64,000 nucleotides of DNA from Acanthosoma haemorrhoidale (Eukaryota; Arthropoda; Insecta; Hemiptera; Acanthosomatidae): NCBI GenBank assembly GCA_930367205.1, contig OV884011.1, forward strand, positions 106,507,139 to 106,571,138. The letters are read 5' to 3'. The notes beneath the pieces are model-generated. The model saw only the letters and a program-made list of their open reading frames with translations. It made no database searches and was not told where the DNA came from. Positions within the stretch are counted from its first letter, which is position 1. Each line of letters starts with the position of its first letter. This document shows positions 50,198 to 58,400 of this stretch, in pieces. The position numbers were made by a program, and so were the translations under genes.

Positions 50198-50227
50198 TAA
50201 AATTCCATAGTAACCTATCCAACCACC

Positions 50228-50689
50228 CTAATTCCCTAGCACAGTCATTGCACTGCACCACTCATCCCTATAATCCTCCTCGGAGACTAAAACGTATTTT
50301 CTCGTGGTATTTTCTTGCAATCTTGGGATGTAGCAGCACTTCCACTTTGCTGTCATCAAAATTCGCCGAATACTTGAGCGACTCACTCCAATTTCATGGG
50401 CACACTGTCTCACAGACTTCTGTGGTGAGCGAGTGAATTGTTGTAACACAAGATGGGAGTTGAATGGACTTGTTACTGTTACAGGTCGTCCAGATCGTTG
50501 TTTGTGTACATCTTCAACACAGCCTTCGGCTTCAAATTCGTCTCGAATGTGACGAATCGTTAAACGTGTCAGTGGCTCTGTTTGATACACATTTCGCCAT
50601 TGCCGTTGAACCTCATTAATGTTTTCGTACTTAAAATACCACATTAAAACAGACTTCCTTTCATCAAATGTAAGCCTTACGCCAGCCAT
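50228..50689 (-). pseudogene. Truncated mariner-family transposase fused to repeat R
   Basis: The 153-residue frame starts at MAGVRLTFDERK (50689). An upstream in-frame ATG at 50713 is possible, but the same MAG start is conserved in the left arm. Residues 1-60 form the first helix-turn-helix region, RSGRP at about 65-69 is the linker typical of Tc1/mariner proteins, and SPQKSVRQCAHEIGVSRSS at about 88-106 is the second helix-turn-helix. After KWKCCYIPRL (about 115-124) the family sequence ends and the frame runs into repeat R (VLVSEEDYRDEW) and stops. All catalytic DDE/D residues are absent. If expressed it would bind DNA without cutting; whether it is expressed is unknown. Confidence 0.82.
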
Positions 50690-50882
50690 GTTTACTCGAG
50701 TAACAAGGTACAACTAACAATAAAACACTAACTATCTGGCGACTGTCATCTGACAAAACAAAACAACGCAATACAACGCTTGTATGGCGATTGCCGGAAC
50801 TACAAACTATAACACTACCAAAAATGAGTTGGAAGTTATGGACTTTTAAACAGTGGATACATTTTTTTGGACCCTCTGTATA

Positions 50883-52048
50883 TGTATAAAGTTCTTTTAT
50901 ATTATCTAAGCATTTTTTTATTATCGATAGACCACATGCAAGCCAAACAAAATATGTTTTCTTCCTCAAAAATGTTACCGGCTTAGTTCTAAAATTGCAT
51001 ATGTCAATCGTAGATGTTCCTTCATCATACAGTTATATATCAACATTAAGCACGTACAGTTACGCTAATCGTTAATTGTGCCCCCCCCCCACATCAAAAG
51101 CACCTGTTGTTATAGGAGCCTAGTTAGATAGCGATGTAAATGAGTAACTCCTGCTGCGTGATCCGTCTTCTGTTGACAGGACCACTATCCATCATCGTGT
51201 TGGGGGCTCGGACCTCTCGGGGTAAGAACCCGGTATTGGGTCGACGATCCCAGGAGACGGAGTTCTTCCTTACTAGGAGAACATTGGGGCAATCAGCTCA
51301 AATATTTGTACCGATAAATAACGGAATGTGTTATCAATTGAGGGACCGCTGAGCTATCGCCCTGATAATGTTATTAGGGTGTTGGCATTCCACCCGTTGA
51401 TGTGTATAGCATTGTTGATTTACTATTGTAGATTAGGATTCTCTGCATAATCAAGAATCAGAGGGTGTAGAAGATTATTGATTGCTACATTCGTAAGTGC
51501 AAGACCGTTCACCTCCTTTCATACATTTCACAATCTTGGTCGATGTAGGTCACAGAGCTATCGATATGCTGCCGAGTTACATCGATTAAATATTTGGCGG
51601 TAGGCCACCCGTCCGAGTTTCGGAGGCTTTATGTCAAGAGCTTTGCTGCCACCTCGAGAAAACAATGATCGATATTTTGCACGGTTGACTGACAGCGGAA
51701 GACTGCAAGTGCCTTCGAGTGATGGCCCATTTATTTAGGTCAGAGGGCATTTTCAGTTGATTGTCTGTTTCAATACATCCATCTTATACATTATTACGAA
51801 ACGTCATCCTTAACCTAAATTAAGGAGAATACTTGAGAATCGATTAATCACTCTTCAGTTCTAAACTTACATTTTTAGCAATATCCAATCCACCAATGTA
51901 AACCACATACAAAATAGACAAAATTTTAGGCCTTGATTAAAATATCTTGGCATATATCTGAGGCTAGTAAAATAAAACATTCAGTATTTCCATTAATATA
52001 TATTTATTTATTAAAATTCTAATAATTTTGTTTTATTATTGTTTCAGG
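50883..52048. other. Interval between the two mariner elements
   Basis: No gene is recognised. It holds a 10-base C-run (51081-51090), a 70-codon frame at 51140-51352 in a GC-richer patch, and the tRNA-like head at 51302-51360. The last 60 bases before 52049 are T/A-rich and end in a splice-acceptor-like tract. Confidence 0.5.
51302..51360 (-). repeat. tRNA-like SINE head with perfect A-box
   Basis: On the minus strand TAGCTCAGCGG (51356-51346) fits the pol III A-box consensus exactly. At the right distance GGTACAAATAT (51312-51302) differs from a B-box at two or three positions. The surrounding GC-richer 51180-51300 could be the SINE body. No acceptor stem closes. Confidence 0.42.
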
Positions 52049-52087
52049 TAAGGAGTTAAACCCAAAATGGCAGGATTTCCAAGTGCG
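52049..52087 (+). CDS. Candidate small coding exon beginning MAGFPSA
   Basis: A pyrimidine-rich tract ending TTATTGTTTCAG precedes GTAAGGAGTTAAACCCAAA and an ATG in strong context (CCCAAAATGG). Seven codons (MAGFPSA) follow, then GTATGT, a good splice donor. This is the only place in the window where an acceptor, a well-placed start codon and a donor occur in order. Many insect genes have such a short first coding exon after a 5' untranslated exon. I do not recognise the gene and no second exon was found; chance is a real alternative. If real, the mariner at 52242 lies in its intron. Confidence 0.28.
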
Positions 52088-52241
52088 GTATGTTTGATTT
52101 GTTTTCGTAACTTTAACAAAGACGCATATGTATATTTTTTGTTTATAGTTGACTATTTCTTTAGGCTTTATGTCAATACCAATGTCAATTTTTATATTTA
52201 TTTTGGTGTATCTCTCATTTTTAAGCCATTATCGATAACTA

Positions 52242-53060
52242 AAGGGTGTCCCATGCTTAACGCAAGATTTGAATTTGTCGCCATTTATGCAGTAAAGTAC
52301 TGGCAACCCTAAAAAAAAAAAAAATTTGACAGCTGACAGTTTAGGGTTAGTAAAAATGAAGCGTTACACGATAAAACAACGTGTCTTTATTGTTGAGCAT
52401 TATCTCAAAAATAATGAAAGTTTGGTGGCCGCAGTTCGAAAATTTCATACAAAATATGGTCGGAATAGTGTTTTGATTTCATCAACTGTGAAGAGAAAAA
52501 TTTAGGGAGTATGGATCAGTTGGAGACACTAAACACACTGGTCGTCCAATAACAAGCCGTTCAAATGTCAATATCGAAGCCGTGCGTGAGAGTGTTGTTG
52601 AAAATCCAGCAACATCAATTCGGCGTCGTAAACACAGTTCTATGTGCCGAAATTGGATGATATTGAAGTGGCCAATACGTGGTTTCAACAAGATGGTGCC
52701 ACATGCCATTGCATGAGACATTTCCAGGTCTTGTACTCTCGTTTCGGTGATCAGAATTGGCCCCCTAGATCGTGTGATTAACACCTTTAGATTTCTTTTT
52801 ATGGGGTTATTTGAAGTCAAAGGTGTATGTCAACAAGTCCTCATCCACCTGTGCATTAAAAGAGGAAATTCAACCAGATTTATGCCAAATGGTCATGGAA
52901 AATTTCGACAAAAGAGTGCGTATGTGCCAGCAATGTCGTGGAGGCCATTTGCCCGATGTGTTATTCCATAAATAACCCTATCCTATAAAAAAATAAGAAA
53001 AATACTAAAAATTGTGTTTTCTATTTAAATCACATCTTGCATTAATTCTGGGACACCCTT
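52242..53060 (+). mobile_element. Internally deleted mariner element
   Basis: Terminal inverted repeats of about 28 bp begin AAGGGTGTCCCA on the left and, read inward from the right, AAGGGTGTCCCA as well; both continue to TTAA(C/T)GCAAGAT. TA lies on both sides (52240-52241 and 53061-53062), the expected target duplication. At 819 bp it is shorter than the roughly 1.3 kb typical of mariners because the middle of the transposase gene is missing. Intact ends mean it could still be moved by a related transposase. Confidence 0.9.
52356..52975 (+). pseudogene. Mariner transposase remnant, first catalytic residue deleted
   Basis: The frame opens MKRYTIKQRVFIVEHYL, then LVAAVRKFHTKYGRNS (first helix-turn-helix), meets a stop at about 52504, and continues in another frame with GSVGDTKHTGRP and a region like VRESVVENPATSIRRR. 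It then jumps directly to PKLDDIEVANTWFQQDGA and TCH, which holds the second catalytic aspartate. The region with the first catalytic aspartate, roughly 400 bp, is missing. A one-base loss after PPRSCD disrupts the third catalytic block (expected D then TPLDFFLWG). The frame ends near DVLFHK and TAA at 52973-52975. It is non-functional. Confidence 0.88.
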
Positions 53061-53337
53061 TACAATGCTATTTATTGCTTTTCAAATAGCTTAACTTCCT
53101 GATTATATATAAAACCTATATGCAACAAGACTTTGATTGCCTTAGCTATCAAATAATAATAAGACAATCCCAAGAAGTGGCCAAAATAAAATTTTACTTA
53201 GAAGCAAGCTGAAGAAAGACTGTTAATCCTAACCAGAAAAAAATCACTACACTTTGTAACTAGTTTCTTAATAGCATACTTTTCAGTTCCAGTCATGTAT
53301 ATGTCCTTCTCGTTCATCAAACCGAAGACATTGAACA

Positions 53338-53392
53338 CAATTACTGCTCAATAAGGTAGATTGCAATGTTGTCAGAATAAAGATTTTATTTA
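53338..53392 (-). repeat. Dispersed repeat R, short end fragment
   Basis: Plus-strand words ATTACTGCTCAATAAGGTAG and GATTGCAATGTTGTCAGAATA correspond to ATTGCCCAATAAGGCAGATTG and the AATAAA end of copy 2 at 34990-35051. Only about 55 bases match, so this is either a severely truncated copy or a solo end. Confidence 0.5.
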
Positions 53393-54061
53393 ACAGTGCT
53401 TAGCATAAGCGTAAGGCGAAATCCTCTGGATTTAATTCTCAATATAGAATCATTCACTCTTATTCATTATTTTTTCGTGAACTCTAATCTGATTCACCAA
53501 TGGTGGATACCAAAGTAGATGGTCCTCAGCAAACACTACTGAGGTGACGGTACCTAACCTACTGGCGGTGGTGAGTACATCTAAACTGATACCAGTCCTC
53601 GGCAGATCACTTTCACGAGAGATCAAGAGATCCCTTCTCTCAGATCAGAATTACTATAAAACTTTGTAATTGCCTAAATAGGGGCCTGGCGCTTTCACCT
53701 CTTTGCCGAAAGCACATCCTCTTCAGGCCGAGGGATATCTTAAGAGCATTCATACGATTATGAGGAATAATGATTATTGCGATAGCTCGACTAAATTCGT
53801 CAGATTAACGTTAGTCATAAATGAATATCTTTTGGATGTTATAGGTTTGATGATTTATTTTTGAATATACAAATAAAGGGACAGTAGCCCTGCGGTCACT
53901 AACTTTCTTACAAACAATATAAATTTAAATATCTCGTGAAATAGACAAAGCAAAAATAAGTTTGAAACGTTTCAAGTTTTAATAATTTGTCTAAAAACTT
54001 TCATTAATTATTAATCTGAAATGGATAGTTTCCCATATATTCTACAGTTAAATAATCTTTG
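53393..54061. other. Interval with a hairpin, no gene
   Basis: GC-richer around 53500-53740, containing the nested hairpin listed at 53683-53729. No coding motif. Confidence 0.5.
53683..53729 (-). ncRNA. Nested hairpin with hammerhead-like words
   Basis: On the minus strand the outer arms GGCCT and AGGCC pair, and inside GTGCTTTCGGC pairs with GGTGAAAGCGC around an AAAGA loop. CTGAAGA, which fits the hammerhead CUGANGA core, overlaps the outer arm, and GAAA precedes GCGC as at 46.6 kb. Because GAAA is itself base-paired here, an active hammerhead fold is doubtful. It may be a decayed ribozyme from a retroelement tail or an unrelated hairpin. Confidence 0.28.
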
Positions 54062-54408
54062 TAAAAGAAATGAAAGTAAAGCTTTATTATGAAGTATTTT
54101 GCTTGTACAAGCAAATCACTAGTATATACAAATATTAAGAGTTATGTTACTACATACTGGGTCGGGTGTTGGGGAACGAGTGCCCGAGAAACAAGTGGAG
54201 ACTGGGCTAAAGCTGAGACATATGTGTATAAGAGAAGGGTAGTTTCGGGAATTGCGATGGAGTTCTTGGAAGGGGGGGGGTTGCTTACTTAAAAATATCA
54301 GTGAATTCCATGAAGTCACGAGGCAGGTATACAGTTCTGCTCAACCCCCTTCTACTTTTAGCATTATATATAATATTAGCATTACAATATTCTTAGCATT
54401 ATATAACT
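54062..54408 (-). repeat. Dispersed repeat S, copy 2 (inverted)
   Basis: Reverse complement of 45781-46090 over its full length, slightly longer because of internal insertions. On the minus strand it ends CTTCATAATAAAGCTTTACTT. A 9-base G-run at 54272-54280 is specific to this copy. Open frames of 63-67 codons on both strands overlap it but do not align between the copies, arguing against coding function. Confidence 0.75.
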
Positions 54409-55261
54409 TACGAATAAACTGTTTGTTTTTTTATGTACCTTGATGACCGGAAAACAATGAGTGGAAGTCCATCCATACGATTTAATTTATTTAAAATATT
54501 AAATTCTCTTATCACTTATTTCCTAAACTTTACTTTAGGTATCTACAATCTACTTAATTATATACGGTCAAATAAAGTGAAAAAAAAAACATAACAAATT
54601 CTTAGCTTAGGGCTCGGAATATTTCAGTTATTAACTTCTTTGTACAGTAAACACCTCAATTCCAAGTGGTCATTTCCGGCATTTCGAACTGTTTTGTTTA
54701 GTTTCGGAACATGAATATTTTCTCTAGTGATTTTTCAATACCTCTTAGTAACTGCGGCAGGGTTTATGGAATGTTTGAGTTTTCCATTGCAGTTGCAGAC
54801 CAGTCAATGAGGATATGTTTGAAAGTTAGGTGTGCACAACATGTAGGCACTTCCATTTTGAGAAGAGAGTACGTTTGTGAGAAGAAGTCCAAATGCCCAA
54901 TCCTCAACCCTGAGTACGTCAATATGGATATAGAGCATATAAAGCAATCAACAAATTAAGGATTTACTGGGGAGTAAGCTTATAGAAAATAAAATAATCA
55001 TTTTATGTCAAGCTATTAGGACATGTTCACAGCAAATCGCCAAAGCTCCGTTCCATTATATTCCATACAAAGTAGAGAACGCTTATTCGACGCAAAGCAC
55101 AAGTGTCATGTTAATTACATTTCCTGGTGTCAAAAACGAGAGTCATCTTTTTCAACGAGTGCTTCAAGACGTCTGCAAAGCCTGTGATATTTGCACCTTA
55201 AATAGTGGTATAGTCACATCGCGTTTGATGAGTGATTTCTGTCACAATTAGGGATAATTAA
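54409..55261. other. AT-rich interval without a gene
   Basis: An 82-codon frame at 54711-54959 has no motif I recognise. No transposon end is visible until the LINE tail at 55262. Confidence 0.5.
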
Positions 55262-55405
55262 GTAAAATATTGTTATTGTAATTATACCCTCATTCGAATG
55301 CATCTGCGAATGCAGCAAGAGGAGAAATCTGTAAATCTTGTACATTGAATTTTGTTCATCTATTTGTAAATAATGTTGATAAATAAAGGGGGTTTAAAAA
55401 AAAAT
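55262..55405 (+). mobile_element. Orphan LINE 3' tail, copy B
   Basis: From TATTGTTATTGTAATT it reads CCCTCATTCGAATGCATCT, GCAGCAAGAGGAGAAAT, AATAAA at 55382-55387, GGGGGTTT and a 9-base A-run (55396-55404). The match to copy D (62880-63012, minus) begins at the same TATTGTTATTGTAATT-like word, so the two may share a truncation point. No coding sequence remains. Confidence 0.8.
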
Positions 55406-58400
55406 AGTAATAATAATTAAATAACTCTGGTCTGAGTTAATCAAAGTATCTTCATTACAGCGATCCTGGATAAAAATTAAATAAGAGTATTTTAGCCATT
55501 CTTGTAATGATATTAAATATTAAAAGATCTGTGTCGTTTCCTCAACTTCTCCATTATATGTAGAGCATCACAGATAAACTGTCGGTGGTCAGTAGTTCAT
55601 CATACCTCATTGTTACATCCCAGGAGTGCACTCTGCAGAGAAAGTACACACAGTCGAGGGGAAAGAAATAAAGGATCCGGCTGTACGAAGGAAATCACGG
55701 CCGACTGGAAATGAAAGAACAGAAAGTGAAGAATGTGGTCAATGCCACAATAATCACACGATCATTTTCTGTTCTTCCATCAGAACGATCGAAAACGAAC
55801 GCTGTACTGATGTTTCGTGTAGGAGAGGTTTTCTATTTTCTACCTCGGCAGTGTTTAGGTTCTTACTGTTGAAAACCTTTGTATCAATTATGATCAATTT
55901 GTAATCACCCAATCAGTCAAGTTACGTAGATGCTATACTTCCCAAATTATGCCCAACTGTACCATTTATAAAAACAAATAAAATTATATTATAAACAATT
56001 AAGATGCTTTTAACAATACATTTGTAAATATTTTCTACTCCAAACTATGCAGTTGTTTGGCATCATCAACTATAGAGCAGCCCACAGTGGACACCAATCC
56101 ACGCTTTTGACTTGAAAAAGTTATTTTCTCTACGATTTATAGTGTTCAGCTATGAAATCAGCCCCTTGCACTTTGAGACTCGTCAGCTGATATGTTCTTA
56201 GAGCAAGACAATAACGCAGGAAACAGCTCTATCTTAATCTTAAATCACTTCAAGAGCTTATTAGTACCCTACATAAACACCATTAAGGTATGGCGCCCCA
56301 GTCAAGCCGTGACTATAGCTCTCAAAGCTTGCAACGCAGGCGGCACGAAGGATCGCATGCCGTGTCCCATGAAGCGGTTAACTTCATTAGCCTGAGAGCT
56401 TTCGACGGCTCTTAGTCTGTTTTATTGCGGCCCTGGAAGGGCGGCATTCGTCACGAACCGTGTGTGCGAATAATCTGTAGCTATCGGATTATCTGACACA
56501 GCTGATTGGCCTATGTCGCTCATCAGCGAGAGTAGGAGACGCCAGTCCCCGGAGTGTCGTCAGGCATTATTGAACCTTTGTCAATGCCTAATAGCTGTGC
56601 CCATATGTCCTCTCCGGATTCTATGCTATGCTTAAATTCTATTTTTTTTTTAAACTTTCCTTCCATGTTATCTAATTTATGGGGAAAATGGCATTTTGAC
56701 TGAATCAAAAATTTAAATTATATTGGACACGTTTTCCACAAAAACTGAATACTATGCGGATAATATATTGTATGTATTCATAAATTATTCATACGATACC
56801 CTAGTCATTTCTTCAGTATACCACCCAAGTACTTGAGTCCCAGCACCAGGCCATAATAATTTTCGCCACTTACCAGAAGAACTATAAATAACAAGTCGGG
56901 GTGAATTATATTTGCGCGGGGGTATCGGCTTTCTTCTTCAATAGCCTCCACCGGCCTCCGGAGCAGGATTTCTTGCCGAGAAACCGCAGATCACAGACCA
57001 GGAGCTAGGATATGCAAGAAGAAACTGGAAGCGACTGCGTTCTGCAAAAAGACGGCTCCTGTAGGAAGCCGTAGGACCGCAGACATTCCCGAAGAATGCG
57101 TGACCGCCCGACTTATTGCTACTGAAGAAGTCCTAGTCCTATCTCTGCCTCATGTAATATTCATCTTTCATACCTTACACAGGATCCTTATAGTTTTGTT
57201 TTTGTCAGATTTATTTATTTATATTTTAATGACTATTATCGCTTTATTGTTTTAATGATATACTTTCATTTTGATTAGATTCGTAAGCCTTTATTGCTTA
57301 ACTGTGAGAGAACTTATTCAAATTGTGGAGCAATCAATTTCATTTACAAGACATCAGGAAAAATGAACTAAGACTGAGGATTTGAATCGTAATCTTCATA
57401 GTTTAAAGCGATTCCCTGACCACTGTGTACATTGACACTACGAACATGTATTTACAATAATTTACTTGCACCATGATTCGTATTATAAGCCTCTTATCTT
57501 CCCCTCTACTCCATGTAATCCAAAGCATTACGTATCACAATAGGGTTGTTCCCAGATTGTGCCCCGGATGTTCAGTGTATCTGTCCACGCCAGGTCCACA
57601 TATTTTACATATTTTTTAAATCCCTCTAGTTCAGCAAGGTTGTCAATAATCATGTATATATTAGTTTAACAACAGAAACACAATTGTCAAGTCTTTCTCT
57701 AAAATATTATACACGCCCTATCTCCTGCCCTTGCGTGGAATGTGGTTGTTCTGGATGTTCTTTTCATTCTATTTTTTTTGGTAAATGCCGAAATTTGGCA
57801 TTGACTTATATCAACAAACCCGAAAAACCCTACTCACCTCGTATGATTGGTATTACAAGGACGTCTTCTTCTGGGTTTCTTTCTTCACTTTTTTTTTTTT
57901 TTTTTTTTCAAAATTTGAAAAATGTGTAAATGGAGTGCAATATATTGAGATAAATTAATACGATTAATAATATATATCCCAGGCAAGATTCCGTGACCCC
58001 TATCTTCGTGTAATTAATTCTGAGCCTCCCTTTAAATACTAACCCCAATGTCACCCCATCACTTGTACCCTATCATTTGCTATATACTAGCTGTAGCATG
58101 GGTTACTTTGATTACGTTGACCAGTGTTAATGTTTATAAGGATTTTTAATCTGAGCTGATTTGAATCTCGAGCTTAATTAATTGTCGAGCCCGAAAGGGA
58201 GTGGCTTTACTTCCAAATTGTCAATCCTCATTTGTCTGCACGTCTACATCAGTGTTAAACGAAAGAGGTCAAAATATATTTTTGTTTTATAATCTGGCCA
58301 ACTTTTCCGGACTTTGGTATATAGGCTATTCGAGGGCCGATGGTGTGGTTAATTTTTTTTTTAGTTTGGCACCATGTTGGCAAACTATGTTACCAGGGTG

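Larger units (their letters stand above)
49926..50880 (-). mobile_element. Fold-back Tc1/mariner derivative with captured repeat
   Basis: The ends are TACAGAGGGGTCCAAAAAAA on the left and its complement (one G shorter) on the right, flanked by TA at 49924-49925 and 50881-50882, the canonical Tc1/mariner target duplication. The inverted similarity continues far inside: the arms are 49926-50173 and 50648-50880, nearly identical apart from an 18-base deletion in the right arm and a few small changes. Both arms contain the transposase start codon and its first codons. Between them lie a fragment of dispersed repeat R (50174 to about 50295) and the transposase N-terminal region. The 3' half of the gene, including the catalytic domain, is missing, so the element cannot move itself but may be mobilised in trans. 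Confidence 0.9.

Noticed and set aside
50664..50969. 101-codon minus-strand frame at the right mariner end
   Set aside because: It reads through the right terminal arm and flank in a frame different from the transposase.
52482..52971. 112- and 74-codon frames over the second mariner
   Set aside because: Shadows of the frameshifted transposase in other frames.
56523..56708. 61-codon minus frame with a charged, protein-like composition
   Set aside because: The frame depends on a homopolymer A/T run and has no recognised motif or splice context.
57889..57908. 20-base T-run as a fifth minus-strand LINE tail
   Set aside because: The adjacent sequence does not contain the tail words shared by the four accepted copies.
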